The notes beneath the pieces are model-generated. The model was not told where the DNA came from, did not search any database, and saw only the letters and a program-made list of their open reading frames with translations. Shown here in pieces: positions 17,087 to 27,297 of a stretch of 64,000 bases of DNA. This DNA comes from Prevotella communis (GTDB lineage: Bacteria > Bacteroidota > Bacteroidia > Bacteroidales > Bacteroidaceae), in the NCBI RefSeq assembly GCF_022024115.1, contig NZ_CP091792.1, forward strand, positions 2,418,001 to 2,482,000. Reading direction: 5' to 3'. Position 1 is the first letter of the stretch. Each line of letters begins with the position of its first letter. The translations under genes and the position numbers were made by a program.

Positions 17087-18064
17087 ATGAATAAGATTAA
17101 AACAATAGGTATTTTAACTTCAGGAGGCGACTCGCCAGGCATGAATGCAGCCATCCGCGCCGTGACACGTGCCGGCATTTACAATGGCTTCACAATCAAG
17201 GGTATCTACCGCGGCTATGACGGACTGATAAAAGGTGAGGTGAAGACACTGACCACCGAGGACGTATCAGGCATCATCAACCGTGGCGGTACGATTCTGA
17301 AAACAGCACGTTCAAAGGAATTTATGACACTCGAGGGCATGCAGAAAGCCTACGAGACCTGTCAGAAGGAAGTGATTGACGCATTGGTGATCATCGGCGG
17401 CAACGGTTCGCTGACGGGCGCAAGAAACTTCGGCATGGAGTTTGATTTCCCCGTGATTGGACTGCCAGGCACCATCGACAACGACCTTTATGGTACAGAT
17501 GCCACCATCGGCTATGACACCACGATGAACACCATCATGGAGTGCGTGGACCGCATCCGCGACACCGCCAACTCGCACGAGCGTATCTTCTTCGTCGAGG
17601 TGATGGGACGCGACGCCGGCTTCCTGGCCCAGTACTGTGCTATTGCCAGTGGTGCCGAGGCTGCCATCGTACCAGAGGAGGTGACAGACGAAGACCAGTT
17701 GGCCGAATTCATGAAGCGAGGCATCCGCAAGTCAAAGAAGTCGTGTATCGTCATTGTGAGCGAGAGTCCCAAGTGCGGCGCCCTCTACTATGCCGACCGT
17801 GTGAAGAAGGAGTTCCCTGAGTTCGATGTACGCGTATCAATCCTTGGTCACCTGCAGCGTGGCGGCACGCCATCTGCCCGTGACCGTGTGCTGGCATCAA
17901 CCACCGGTGTAGGTGCTATCGAGGCTATCATGCAGGGCCAGCGCAACGTGATGGTAGGCGTAAGAAACAACGACGTGGTCTATGTGCCCTTCTCAGAATG
18001 TATCCGCACCGACAAGCGCTTTGACAAGCGTCTGATTACCGTGCTTAATGAGTTGAGTATCTAA
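17087..18064 (+). CDS. pfkA: ATP-dependent 6-phosphofructokinase
   Basis: 325 residues, the standard length of bacterial PfkA. Motifs in order: nucleotide loop [20 protein letters not shown], catalytic [12 protein letters not shown], and the fructose-6-phosphate/effector site [15 protein letters not shown]. The glycine in GGNGS, where PPi-dependent enzymes carry aspartate, indicates ATP as phosphoryl donor. It performs the committed step of glycolysis in the cytoplasm. The gene is monocistronic: its own promoter at 17015 and a strong hairpin terminator at 18092. Confidence 0.96.
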   Translation: MNKIKTIGILTSGGDSPGMNAAIRAVTRAGIYNGFTIKGIYRGYDGLIKGEVKTLTTEDVSGIINRGGTILKTARSKEFMTLEGMQKAYETCQKEVIDALVIIGGNGSLTGARNFGMEFDFPVIGLPGTIDNDLYGTDATIGYDTTMNTIMECVDRIRDTANSHERIFFVEVMGRDAGFLAQYCAIASGAEAAIVPEEVTDEDQLAEFMKRGIRKSKKSCIVIVSESPKCGALYYADRVKKEFPEFDVRVSILGHLQRGGTPSARDRVLASTTGVGAIEAIMQGQRNVMVGVRNNDVVYVPFSECIRTDKRFDKRLITVLNELSI

Positions 18065-18091
18065 GCACAAGTCTTTCAAAATAAAAATACG

Positions 18092-18127
18092 CCCAAGAAA
18101 AAGTAGAAAGATTTTCTTTTTCTTGGG
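18092..18127 (+). terminator. pfkA terminator
   Basis: A 12-bp stem CCCAAGAAAAAG/CTTTTTCTTGGG with a T-rich tail lies 27 bp after the pfkA stop codon. Confidence 0.75.
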
Positions 18128-18200
18128 TGTTTTATTAATTCTTCTTATATTTGTAAGCGCTAATACTATACAGTTAGCCTATAGACAAAATAGTACACTT

Positions 18201-20534
18201 ATGAAAAAAGGGCTTTTGGTAGCAATCGCCATCATGACGACGATAGGCGTACAAGCTCAGATATTCCCCGTTGGTATTGTCAGTGCACAGGACACGGTGA
18301 AGGGCTTCCAGTTTGGACTTATCTCATCGGTAACGACTGAAGGTGGTTACGGTTTCCAATTTGGCGGCGTATCGAACACATCTGGACATACATTCAACGG
18401 TCTGCAGATAGGTGGTGTCAGCAGCATTACCCAAGGCATGGATAAGGGGCTGCAGATGTCGAGCATTCTGAATATCTCATCCAAGCGAATGAACGGATGG
18501 CAGATGGGGACTGTCAACTATGCCGATTCGCTCAATGGTGCACAGATTGGTATTTTCAATGTGACACGCCAACATCCTCAAGGCTGGCAGGTGGGACTCG
18601 TCAACCTATCGTACGACTCGATAGGCCATAAGATAGGATTAGTGAACATCAACCCGGCGACTCATATCGACGTGATGACATATGCAGGTTCTTCGACCAA
18701 AATGAACCTGGCTGCGCGCTTTCGCAATCGCAGCACATACAACATCTTAGGTGTAGGCACACACTTCATGGGACTCGACTCCAAATTCTCGGGTGCCGTG
18801 TTCTATCGTCTGGGACAGTATGCACAGTTATCCCCGAAATGGAGTCTGAGCGGCGACGTGGGCTACTATCATGTGGAGACGTTCTCAAAGAATAACAACG
18901 ACAAGCCGGAGCGCCTGTACTCCCTGCAGGCCCGCATCAATGCCGACTATCAGATAAGCAGTAAGATTGGGGCCTTTGCCTCTGTGGGATGGGGTGTGAC
19001 CCGCTATTATGACCGTAACGAGACCTACAGGAACAGGCCGTTGGTGGAACTGGGCCTGACCTACCGCCAGCCTCGAAACCAGCACGACTCCTGGAAACGT
19101 GCATGGGACGAGAAGCGCTCAAAGATTGTGTTCACCGACTCCACGATGGCACTGCCCGAACCAAAGCGCTATTGGCAGGCTGCTGCCGAGGCAACGGGTA
19201 TCAACGTAGGCGTACAGTTGTTTGACCGCTATGCCCTCAACTCGGACTTTGCCCAGACCACGCTGAACTCACTGAAGCGCAACTTCACCGACGGTATGGT
19301 ATGGGATAACGACTTCTTTATCACCAACCTGTTTGCCCACCCCTATCACGGCAACCTCTATTTCAACGCGGCACGCAGCAACGGCCTCAGTTTCTGGGAG
19401 TCAGCCCCCTATGCGCTGGGCGGTTCACTGATGTGGGAGTTTCTGGGAGAGACGGAACCGCCTGCCATCAACGATATCATTGCCACCACCTGTGGCGGTA
19501 TAGCCATCGGTGAGATGACCCACAGGCTGAGTCTCACAGTGCTCGACGACCGTGATAGAGGCTGCAGTCGCTTCCTGCGTGAGGCAGCTGCTACCATCAT
19601 CAACCCCATACAAGGACTGCATCGTATCTTCAGCGGAGATGCCTGGCGCGTGCGTAGGGACCACTACCGCTATCATGACTTCAGCAAGATTCCCGTGGAC
19701 ATGTCGTTCTCTGTAGGTTGGCGTTATCTGGCCGACAACGGTGCCCTGTTCCGCGGCATCCATGCGCCTTACGTGAACATCACGCTGATGTACGGCACAC
19801 CGGTAGACGGTGAGCGCCATACAACACCATACGACTTCTTCGACCTGGAGATGAATGCCGCCTTCGGTGGCGGACAGCCCTTCGTCAACACGCTGAACAT
19901 CGTAGGACGTCTGTGGAGTACGCCTATTCTGGACAAGAAGGACATGGCGGGCGAATTTGGTATCTACCAGCACTTCAACTACTACGACGCCAAGCCCATT
20001 GAGGATGGGTCTGAGCTGACCCCCTACCGCATCAGTGAAGCCGCAGGCTTTGGTCCTGGCTTCATCTTGTCATTGCCACAGACAGGCGCCATGACGAAAT
20101 TGGAACAGCGAATTTTTATGAGCGGCATCCTGCTGGGCGGTACAAAGAGCGACTATTTCAACGTGATTGAGCGCGACTACAACATGGGTAGCGGATTCAG
20201 CGTGAAGTCAAAGACGCAGATTGAATTTGGCAAGTTCGGACGGTTCATGCTCAACGCCAAATATTTCCGTATCTACACATGGAAGGGCTATGAGGACAAG
20301 GATCTGCAGGCCTTTGCCGACGGCACCAAGGATCTGCACTACCTGAATGTGCAGGGCGACCGCAGCAATGCGATGCTGCTGGTGGTGAACCCCGTCATGG
20401 AGATACACCTGGCAAAACAATGGTCTGTCACGCTCTCTGGCGCCTACTACTCACGTCGCACGTTCTACAAATATCACGACATGGTGAAAGCCAACACGTT
20501 TGAAACAAAAATGGGAATAACATGCCGATTATAA
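18201..20534 (+). CDS. DUF3943 outer-membrane protein with LA_2272-type surface repeats
   Basis: 777 residues from the ATG at 18201 (signal peptide MKKGLLVAIAIMTTIGVQAQ); the longer frame begins inside the pfkA terminator region. Residues about 20-170 contain short repeats of the LA_2272 surface type (GFQFGLISSV, GLQIGGVSSI, GWQVGLVNLS, GHKIGLVNI). The central to C-terminal part has the DUF3943 pattern (HPYHGNLYFNAARSNGLSFW, FLGETEPPAINDI, alternating beta strands) and ends in an aromatic-containing strand (KMGITCRL), fitting an outer-membrane beta-barrel. Function unknown; transport or surface role only inferred. Confidence 0.8.
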   Translation: MKKGLLVAIAIMTTIGVQAQIFPVGIVSAQDTVKGFQFGLISSVTTEGGYGFQFGGVSNTSGHTFNGLQIGGVSSITQGMDKGLQMSSILNISSKRMNGWQMGTVNYADSLNGAQIGIFNVTRQHPQGWQVGLVNLSYDSIGHKIGLVNINPATHIDVMTYAGSSTKMNLAARFRNRSTYNILGVGTHFMGLDSKFSGAVFYRLGQYAQLSPKWSLSGDVGYYHVETFSKNNNDKPERLYSLQARINADYQISSKIGAFASVGWGVTRYYDRNETYRNRPLVELGLTYRQPRNQHDSWKRAWDEKRSKIVFTDSTMALPEPKRYWQAAAEATGINVGVQLFDRYALNSDFAQTTLNSLKRNFTDGMVWDNDFFITNLFAHPYHGNLYFNAARSNGLSFWESAPYALGGSLMWEFLGETEPPAINDIIATTCGGIAIGEMTHRLSLTVLDDRDRGCSRFLREAAATIINPIQGLHRIFSGDAWRVRRDHYRYHDFSKIPVDMSFSVGWRYLADNGALFRGIHAPYVNITLMYGTPVDGERHTTPYDFFDLEMNAAFGGGQPFVNTLNIVGRLWSTPILDKKDMAGEFGIYQHFNYYDAKPIEDGSELTPYRISEAAGFGPGFILSLPQTGAMTKLEQRIFMSGILLGGTKSDYFNVIERDYNMGSGFSVKSKTQIEFGKFGRFMLNAKYFRIYTWKGYEDKDLQAFADGTKDLHYLNVQGDRSNAMLLVVNPVMEIHLAKQWSVTLSGAYYSRRTFYKYHDMVKANTFETKMGITCRL

Positions 20535-20600
20535 AAGTCCGATTATCTAGTTTTCTTGAAAGAATTTCCATTTTTCCTTGGGCATTTCGCTCAGATTTCT

Positions 20601-20608
20601 TAATTTTG
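20601..20608 (+). promoter_or_regulatory. -7 element of the DUF4301 gene
   Basis: TAATTTTG, with CTTG 20 bp upstream as a near -33 box; 36 bp before the ATG. Confidence 0.5.
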
Positions 20609-20644
20609 TAGGCCGAAAATAAAAAATCAAAAACAAGCAAAGTT

Positions 20645-22144
20645 ATGCTATCAGAAAAAGACCTCAAACAGATTGCTCAGCGTGGTATCACGAAAGAGCA
20701 GATCGAGACACAGTTGAAGGAGTTTGAAACAGGCTTCCCCTTCCTGAAATTGGAAGCAGCAGCTGCAGTAGGTAACGGCATCGTAGCCCCCAACGAGAGC
20801 GAGCGTCAACAGTACGTGAAAGCCTGGGAGGACTATAAGGCTGCAGGTAAGCGTATCGTGAAGTTCGTACCTGCCAGTGGCGCCGCCAGTCGTATGTTCA
20901 AGAATATGTTTGCATTCGTGGATGCCGACTATGACGTGCCTACCACCGATTTCGAGAAAAAATATTTCAACGACATTGAGAAGTTTGCCTTCTACGAGGC
21001 GCTGGATGCTGTCTGCGTGAAAAACGAGGGCAAAGGTATCAAGGCTCTGATGGCAGAAGGCAACTATAAGGCTGTGGCTGCCAACATGCTGAAGGCTGAG
21101 GGACTGAACTACGGTCAGCTGCCAAAGGGTATGTTGCTGTTCCATAAATACGCAGAGGGTGCCCGTACGCCCATGGAGGAGCACCTCGTGGAGGGCGCAC
21201 TCTATGCCGCTTCAAAGGGCGAGGCTCACGTACACTTCACCGTGAGTCACGACCACCTGGAGTTCTTCAAGGCAAAGGTGGCAGAGAAGGCCGATGGCTT
21301 CGCACAGAAATACGGCATCAAGTATGATATCACATTCTCTGAACAGAAGCCCTCAACAGATACAGTTGCCGCTAATCCCGACAACACGCCATTCCGCGAG
21401 GCCGACGGTTCATTGCTGTTCCGTCCGGGCGGTCACGGTGCGCTCATCGAGAACCTGAACGAGATTGAGGCTGACGTTATCTTCATCAAGAATATCGACA
21501 ACGTGGTGCCCGACCGTCTGAAGCCTGAGACCGTGGAATGGAAGCAGGTCATCGCCGGTGTACTGGTGAGTCTGCAGAAGCAGGCCTTCGAATACCTGCG
21601 TATCCTCGACGGTAACCCATCAGATGCCCAAATCGCCCAGATTGCCCAATTCGTAGAAAAGAACCTCTGCACCAATCCTAAGAATAGCAAGGTGGATGCC
21701 GAGTACCTGCGTCGCAAACTGAACCGCCCCATGCGTGTGTGTGGCGTGGTGAAAAATGTGGGCGAACCTGGTGGCGGCCCGTTCCTCACCTATAATCAGG
21801 ACGGCACGGTATCACTGCAGATCTTGGAGAGCAGTCAGATAGATACCAACAATGCGGAATACATGAAGATGTTCACACAGGGCACTCACTTCAACCCCGT
21901 TGACCTGGTATGTGCCGTGAAGGACTACAAGGGACAGCCTTTCAACTTGCCCGATTTCGTGGATAAGACCACAGGATTCATCTCTTCCAAGTCAAAGGGG
22001 GGAAAGGAACTGAAAGCACTGGAATTGCCTGGGTTGTGGAACGGCGCCATGAGCGACTGGTCAACCATCTTCGTTGAGGTGCCTCTGGGCACGTTCAACC
22101 CCGTTAAGACGGTTAACGACCTGCTGCGCGATCAGCACCAATAA
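20645..22144 (+). CDS. DUF4301 family protein
   Basis: 499 residues, no signal peptide. The sequence fits the DUF4301 family found almost only in Bacteroidota: KRIVKFVPASGAASRMFKNM, LLFRPGGHGALIENLN, and VCGVVKNVGEPGGGPF. The first and second motifs resemble phosphosugar nucleotidyltransferase-like loops, so a sugar-nucleotide enzyme is possible, but no activity is established. The mltG-like gene starts immediately after its stop codon (TAA then ATG with no gap), so they are co-transcribed. Confidence 0.85.
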   Translation: MLSEKDLKQIAQRGITKEQIETQLKEFETGFPFLKLEAAAAVGNGIVAPNESERQQYVKAWEDYKAAGKRIVKFVPASGAASRMFKNMFAFVDADYDVPTTDFEKKYFNDIEKFAFYEALDAVCVKNEGKGIKALMAEGNYKAVAANMLKAEGLNYGQLPKGMLLFHKYAEGARTPMEEHLVEGALYAASKGEAHVHFTVSHDHLEFFKAKVAEKADGFAQKYGIKYDITFSEQKPSTDTVAANPDNTPFREADGSLLFRPGGHGALIENLNEIEADVIFIKNIDNVVPDRLKPETVEWKQVIAGVLVSLQKQAFEYLRILDGNPSDAQIAQIAQFVEKNLCTNPKNSKVDAEYLRRKLNRPMRVCGVVKNVGEPGGGPFLTYNQDGTVSLQILESSQIDTNNAEYMKMFTQGTHFNPVDLVCAVKDYKGQPFNLPDFVDKTTGFISSKSKGGKELKALELPGLWNGAMSDWSTIFVEVPLGTFNPVKTVNDLLRDQHQ

Positions 22145-23191
22145 ATGTTTGAAAAAAAGAAAAGAATGAAAAAATACACAGCCAAATACTACCTGATTCC
22201 TGCCACTATCTGCTTGGCAGGAATCGTGGCTATAGGCTACAACTATTTCTTCTCTGCTTTTGCCTCACAGGACAATAAGCAGTATGTCTACATCGATGAG
22301 GACGATACGGCAGACTCGGTATATGCAAAACTGGAGCCACTGGCATCACACAGCGCCCTCACAGGATTTCGCACGCTGGCACGTCATTACGACTACGACG
22401 GGCATATCCGTTCGGGACGCTATGCCATAGAACCTGGCATGAATACCGTCAGCGTGTTTCGTATGATGAGAAACGGCCGACAGGAGCCCGTGATGCTGAC
22501 CATCCCGGAATGTCGCACCATGGAACAGATGGCTGCACGCCTATCAAAGAAACTGATGCTCGACAGCACCAGCATAGCGCAGGCACTGACCGATGAGGAT
22601 TTCTGTGAACAGTTGGGCTACGACACCTGCACCATCGCCAGTATCTTCGTACCCAACACGTATGAGGTCTATTGGAACACCAGCATGGATAAGCTGATGC
22701 AGCGCATGATGAGCGAGCACGATAAGTTCTGGACGGAAGAGCGCAAGCAGAAAGCCAGGGAACTGGGATTATCGACAGACGAGGTGTGCACACTGGCCAG
22801 CATCATCGACGAGGAGACGGCCAACAATGCCGAGAAGCCCATGATTGCAGGGATGTATCTGAACCGACTGAAAATTGGCATGCCGCTTCAGGCCGACCCA
22901 ACGGTGAAATTCGCCCTGAAGGACTTCGCCCTGAAACGCATCTATCATAACCACCTGGAGGTGAACAGTCCCTATAACACCTACAAGAACACAGGACTGC
23001 CTCCCGGCCCTATCAAGGTGGCTTCCATTCAGGGTATCGACGCTGTGCTCAACCGCGTGGCTCACACCTATATATATATGTGTGCCAAGGAGGACTTCTC
23101 GGGCACGCATAATTTCGCCACCAGCTATCAGGAGCATCTCAATAATGCGGCACGCTATGCGAAAGCACTTAACGAGCGAGGGATAAAATAA
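22145..23191 (+). CDS. mltG: Endolytic murein transglycosylase MltG
   Basis: 348 residues from the ATG at 22145, or 341 from a second ATG at 22166 (MKKYTAKYY). One N-terminal membrane anchor (about residues 15-38), a LysM-like region, then the YceG catalytic domain. The catalytic glutamate is in ASIIDEETANNAEK, followed by AGMYLNRL, LQADPTVKFA, SPYNTY and GLPPGPI, all family hallmarks. MltG cleaves nascent peptidoglycan glycan strands in the periplasm and so sets strand length. Co-transcribed with the DUF4301 gene. Confidence 0.93.
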   Translation: MFEKKKRMKKYTAKYYLIPATICLAGIVAIGYNYFFSAFASQDNKQYVYIDEDDTADSVYAKLEPLASHSALTGFRTLARHYDYDGHIRSGRYAIEPGMNTVSVFRMMRNGRQEPVMLTIPECRTMEQMAARLSKKLMLDSTSIAQALTDEDFCEQLGYDTCTIASIFVPNTYEVYWNTSMDKLMQRMMSEHDKFWTEERKQKARELGLSTDEVCTLASIIDEETANNAEKPMIAGMYLNRLKIGMPLQADPTVKFALKDFALKRIYHNHLEVNSPYNTYKNTGLPPGPIKVASIQGIDAVLNRVAHTYIYMCAKEDFSGTHNFATSYQEHLNNAARYAKALNERGIK

Positions 23192-23195
23192 TTAT

Positions 23196-23223
23196 GAATT
23201 AAGATTTAAGATTTAAGAATTAT
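23196..23223. repeat. GATTTAA heptamer tract after mltG
   Basis: GAATTAA GATTTAA GATTTAA GAATTAT, four 7-bp units starting 4 bp after the mltG stop codon and ending next to the glnS promoter. Confidence 0.75.
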
Positions 23224-23227
23224 TTTG

Positions 23228-23235
23228 TACCTTTG
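23228..23235 (+). promoter_or_regulatory. -7 element of glnS
   Basis: TACCTTTG, 36 bp before the glnS ATG; it directly follows the heptamer tract at 23196-23223, which would occupy the -33 region. Confidence 0.55.
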
Positions 23236-23271
23236 CAGTCTCAAAAATAAAAAACACAAGAAAAAGATTAT

Positions 23272-25068
23272 ATGGCAGAAATGATACAGAACGAAGGCGA
23301 GGAGAAGAAAAGCCTCAGCTTCGTAGAACAGATGGTAAAAGATGACTTGGCAGAAGGAAAGAACGGTGGACGCATGCAGACGCGTTTTCCACCAGAGCCT
23401 AACGGCTATCTGCACATTGGTCATGCTAAGGCCATTGCCATCGACTTCGGGCTGGCTAAAAAATATGGCGGCGAATGCAATCTGCGCTTCGACGATACCA
23501 ACCCAGTGAAGGAAGATACCGAATTTATCGAGAATATCGAACAGGATATCAAATGGCTGGGATATGACTGGGCACATGTCTATTATGCCAGTGACTATTT
23601 CCAGGAATTGTGGGACTTTGCCGTATGGCTCATCAAGCAGGGACGTGCATACGTAGATGAACAGAGCGCTGAAGTGATTGCCCAGCAGAAGGGTACCACG
23701 ACCAGCCCTGGTACAAACTCGCCTTATCGCGACCGTCCTGTGGAAGAGAGTCTGAAACTGTTTGAATTCATGAACAGCGGCAAGTGCGAGCCAGGAAAGA
23801 TGGTGCTGCGCGCCAAGATTGACATGGCTCACCCCAATATGCTGTTCCGCGACCCTCTGATCTATCGCGTGCTGAATATCCCTCACGTGAAGACGGGCGA
23901 TAAGTGGAACGCTTACCCTATGTACGATTTCACGCACGGACAGTGCGACTTTCTTGAGGGTGTCACACACTCTTGGTGTACACTGGAATTTGTGGAGCAC
24001 CGCCCCTTATACGACCTCTTTGTTGGTTGGATGAAGGAATGGCTGGGCACGCTGGAGAATCCCCAGAAACTGGGTTGTCTGGAAAATATGGGTAACAAGT
24101 TTGCAGACTTTGAGGGTCCCCGTCAGACAGAGTTTAACAAGTTGAACTTGAACTATATCCTGCTGTCAAAGCGCAACCTGCGCACACTGGTCAGCGAAGG
24201 ACTGGTCAACGGATGGGATGACCCCCGCATGCCGACAATCTGCGGTTTCCGTCGTCGCGGCTATTCTCCAGAAGGCATTAAGAACTTCATGGAGAAGATT
24301 GGCTACACAAAGATTGACGCGCTCAACGATATGGCGCTCTTCGAGAGTGCGCTGCGCGATGATTTGAATACGCGTGCCCTGCGTGTCAGCGCCGTGCTCG
24401 ACCCCGTAAAAGTAGTCATCACCAACTATCCAGAAGGTCAGCAGGAAATGCTCACCGCTATCAACAACCCTGAAAACGAGGCTGATGGCACACATGATGT
24501 AGAGTTCAGCCGCGAAATCTGGATTGAACGCGACGACTTCATGGAGGTGGCCGAGAAGAAGTTCATGCGCCTGGCTCCCGGCAAGGAGGTGCGTCTGAAG
24601 AACGCTTATATCATCAAGTGTGACGAGGAACATCCCTGCGACAAGGATGCTGACGGAAAGGTGACCACCATCTACTGTACCTACGATCCCGAGACACGCA
24701 GTGGGCTGCCTGGCGCTAACCGCAAGATTAAGGGTAAGACACTGCACTGGGTAAGTTGTCACAACGCCGTAAAAGCAGAGGTGCGTCTCTACGAGCGTCT
24801 ATGGAAAATGGAAAACCCACGCGACGAGTTGAAGCGTCTGGAGGAAGAGGAAGGTATCAAGGGTGCTGATGCATTGCGTCAGATGATGAACCCCGACAAC
24901 CTACATATCCTTACCGACTGCTATATTGAGCCTTTCGCAGCAAAACTGCCTGCACTGAGCTATCTGCAGTTCCAGCGTATAGGCTACTTCAACGTTGATC
25001 CAGACTCTACACCTGAAAAGCCTGTATTCAACAAGACCGTAGGCTTGAAGGATACATGGAAGAAATAA
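23272..25068 (+). CDS. glnS: Glutaminyl-tRNA synthetase
   Basis: 598 residues. Class I synthetase signatures: FPPEPNGYLHIGHAKA (HIGH) and LLSKRNL at the place of KMSKS. The GlnRS-specific segments LRFDDTNPVKED, SPYRDRPVEESL, YPMYDFTHGQ and the C-terminal anticodon-binding beta barrels (TIYCTYDPETRSG, HWVSCHNAVKAEVRLYE) are present, which separates it from GluRS. It charges tRNA-Gln directly, so the transamidation route is not needed for glutamine here. The next gene starts within its stop codon (TAATG), so translation is coupled. Confidence 0.95.
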   Translation: MAEMIQNEGEEKKSLSFVEQMVKDDLAEGKNGGRMQTRFPPEPNGYLHIGHAKAIAIDFGLAKKYGGECNLRFDDTNPVKEDTEFIENIEQDIKWLGYDWAHVYYASDYFQELWDFAVWLIKQGRAYVDEQSAEVIAQQKGTTTSPGTNSPYRDRPVEESLKLFEFMNSGKCEPGKMVLRAKIDMAHPNMLFRDPLIYRVLNIPHVKTGDKWNAYPMYDFTHGQCDFLEGVTHSWCTLEFVEHRPLYDLFVGWMKEWLGTLENPQKLGCLENMGNKFADFEGPRQTEFNKLNLNYILLSKRNLRTLVSEGLVNGWDDPRMPTICGFRRRGYSPEGIKNFMEKIGYTKIDALNDMALFESALRDDLNTRALRVSAVLDPVKVVITNYPEGQQEMLTAINNPENEADGTHDVEFSREIWIERDDFMEVAEKKFMRLAPGKEVRLKNAYIIKCDEEHPCDKDADGKVTTIYCTYDPETRSGLPGANRKIKGKTLHWVSCHNAVKAEVRLYERLWKMENPRDELKRLEEEEGIKGADALRQMMNPDNLHILTDCYIEPFAAKLPALSYLQFQRIGYFNVDPDSTPEKPVFNKTVGLKDTWKK

Positions 25069-26522
25069 TGACGAATACAGGAGATAACTATTTCGACAGT
25101 GAGGAGTTTCATAAACTCCTCGATATTTACGAAACATCCATAAACGCAGGAGAACCTGTGTTTATGGATGCTGACGATTTGGTGGATATCGCTGACTACT
25201 ACCAATACACAGGCGAGAAGGATAAGGCGGAAGAGGCCATCAGTCTTGCCCTGAGTCTTTCACCTGGTTCCTCGTCTCCCCTCACCTATCGCATTCATGA
25301 GGCGCTGTTTCAACAGAACGACCCACAGAAGGCGTGGGAGCTGCTGGAACAGATGATTGACAAGGAATCGCCTGACTATATTTTCGACCGCGCAGAGATC
25401 CTTATCAGTGAAGGAAATATAGAAGAGGCGGAAGAATATCTTGAGGAGAATTTCCGTGACCTGCCGTCTGACGAGCAACAGGATTTCATAGTCGATGCGG
25501 CAAATATCTTCATGGACTGGAGGTTGCCAGAAAAGGTGATACAGTGGGTAACAAGAGGCAATCCCAACGACCCCAATGTAAAGAACTCTACTGAATTCAA
25601 GGAAATCCTGGCCAAGGCCTTTGTAGAAATGGGCAAATACGAGGACGGCAAACGTATCTTCAATGAGCTCATCGACAAAGATCCGTTCTCCAAGAAATAC
25701 TGGAACGCACTGGCATCGGCACAATTCATGAACGAAGACTATAGCGGAGCTATTCAAAGCAGTGAATATGCCATCGCCCTGGAACCTGAAGATCCGGAAG
25801 GATTCATCACCAAAGCCAACGGACTGCTGCGTCTGAACAACTTCGAGGAAGCGCTGAAATACTATCAACGTTATTTGGAACTGGAGCCCGATGATGAGTT
25901 TGCCCTACTCCACGAAGGAACATGCCTCATCAACATGCTGAAACTGCAAGAGGCTATAGAAGTCTTGAAGAAAGCACAGGCTATCACAACAAAAGACTCG
26001 TCTTATTTCTGGGATATCTACCAGGAACTGGCTTTTGCCTATGCGGAGAACAAAGAGCCCGACAAAGCGTTGGAGGTTTTAGATCAAGCAGAGGCTATGG
26101 AGTACGACCTTGTACAGATTCTACTCATCAGAGGACATATTTTTCTGACTGCAGAAAAACTGGATGAGGCAAAAGAAGCTTTCGGCAAAGCAATAAGAAT
26201 GAGTGACTCACGTAAACAGACAATGTTACGCGTTATCGTGTCATTCCATGATAATCGCTATGTGGAAGGCGCATATGCATTCCTACAAAGATTCCTGACC
26301 CATTACGACGAGGAAGAAGAAGGCAAAAACACCGAGGGCTATGCCTACATGGCCTTGTGTTGCTACGAACTGAAAAAAAACGAAGAATTTCTCAGCTACC
26401 TGAAGAAAGCATGTGAAGTGAATCCTATGGAATGCAGAATAGCTGTAGGAAACTTATTCCCTGAAGATATCAAGCCAGAGAACTATTATCATTATATCAA
26501 AGACAAGTTAGACAGGGAATAA
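25068..26522 (+). CDS. Tetratricopeptide repeat protein
   Basis: 484 residues from the ATG that overlaps the glnS stop by one base (TAATG); a start 12 nt upstream inside glnS is possible. It is built of tandem TPR motifs (ALASAQFMNEDYSGAIQSSEYAIALEPED, GLLRLNNFEEALKYYQRYLELEPDD and similar). There is no signal peptide or membrane segment, so it is a cytoplasmic scaffold. The protein is acidic. TPR proteins mediate protein contacts; its partner is not evident. Coupling to glnS may be only for co-expression. Confidence 0.85.
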   Translation: MTNTGDNYFDSEEFHKLLDIYETSINAGEPVFMDADDLVDIADYYQYTGEKDKAEEAISLALSLSPGSSSPLTYRIHEALFQQNDPQKAWELLEQMIDKESPDYIFDRAEILISEGNIEEAEEYLEENFRDLPSDEQQDFIVDAANIFMDWRLPEKVIQWVTRGNPNDPNVKNSTEFKEILAKAFVEMGKYEDGKRIFNELIDKDPFSKKYWNALASAQFMNEDYSGAIQSSEYAIALEPEDPEGFITKANGLLRLNNFEEALKYYQRYLELEPDDEFALLHEGTCLINMLKLQEAIEVLKKAQAITTKDSSYFWDIYQELAFAYAENKEPDKALEVLDQAEAMEYDLVQILLIRGHIFLTAEKLDEAKEAFGKAIRMSDSRKQTMLRVIVSFHDNRYVEGAYAFLQRFLTHYDEEEEGKNTEGYAYMALCCYELKKNEEFLSYLKKACEVNPMECRIAVGNLFPEDIKPENYYHYIKDKLDRE

Positions 26523-26543
26523 TGAACGTTGCCACAAAATATT

Positions 26544-26566
26544 GAATATTAAGAATTAAGAATAAA
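26544..26566. repeat. GAATTAA heptamer tract before dedA
   Basis: GAATATTAA GAATTAA GAATAAA in the 48-bp gap between the TPR gene and the dedA-family gene, ending 4 bp before the ATG. Confidence 0.65.
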
Positions 26567-26570
26567 AGAT

Positions 26571-27200
26571 ATGAATTGGATAAGCACCCTACTCGGAAAT
26601 CTGAACTACGGTACCATACTGCTACTCATGCTACTGGAAAGTACAGTTATTCCTGTACCATCAGAACTCGTCGTTGCTCCTGCTGCCTATCATTCGGCCA
26701 GTGGTGAACTGAACATCTTCCTCGTTGTACTCTTTGCAACGATCGGAGCTGACCTGGGTGCTTCCATCAATTATTTCGTGGCGCTCTACGTAGGACGCCC
26801 CGTCATCTATAAGTTTGCCAACAGCAAATGGGGCAAGCTATGTCTCCTGAACCAGGAGAAGGTGGAGAAGAGCGAACGCTACTTCGACAACCACGGTGTT
26901 GCAGCAACACTGACAGGCCGACTGGTGCCAGGCATCCGTCATCTGATTAGCATTCCTGCAGGGTTGGCACGCATGACTTACTGGAAATTCCTGCTCTATA
27001 CCACAATAGGTGCCGGTGCCTGGCATGCCATCCTCGCCGGATTGGGTTGGTATCTGCATGCCATCGTACCTGAAAATGAGCTTGAAGATACCATCAAACA
27101 GTATAATCACTATATCATTGCAGTCATTTTAGGCATCGTTGCCCTTGCTATTATATATATAGTGGTAAAAAATATCATCAAGGCAAAAAGCAGCAAATAA
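26571..27200 (+). CDS. DedA family (VTT/SNARE-associated) membrane protein
   Basis: 209 residues with about five hydrophobic segments. Family features: an N-terminal re-entrant region with VIPVPSELVVAPAAYHS, the GADLGASINYFVALYVGRP stretch, and the conserved FLTGRLVPGIRHLISIPAGL-like motif (TGRLVPGIRHLISIPAG). DedA proteins act at the inner membrane as lipid scramblases or carriers, including undecaprenyl-phosphate recycling, and affect membrane potential; which substrate applies here is unknown. Preceded by a heptamer tract and probably transcribed with glnS and the TPR gene. Confidence 0.9.
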   Translation: MNWISTLLGNLNYGTILLLMLLESTVIPVPSELVVAPAAYHSASGELNIFLVVLFATIGADLGASINYFVALYVGRPVIYKFANSKWGKLCLLNQEKVEKSERYFDNHGVAATLTGRLVPGIRHLISIPAGLARMTYWKFLLYTTIGAGAWHAILAGLGWYLHAIVPENELEDTIKQYNHYIIAVILGIVALAIIYIVVKNIIKAKSSK

Positions 27201-27256
27201 TCCCTCATCTTTTTGATTTGTATCAAAAATAAGGGCTGTTATCGCACACAACAGAC

Positions 27257-27295
27257 AAAAATCCATTGTCAGTTTAAAAAATCGTCGTACCTTTG
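27257..27295 (+). promoter_or_regulatory. Promoter of the small exported protein gene, with shared upstream box
   Basis: AAAAATCCATTGTC (27257-27270), then TACCTTTG (27288-27295). The same 14-mer occurs at the same distance (18 positions from its last base to the -7 start) ahead of TATCTTTG at 29718, marking a shared extended -33 box containing ATTG. Confidence 0.65.
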
Positions 27296-27297
27296 CA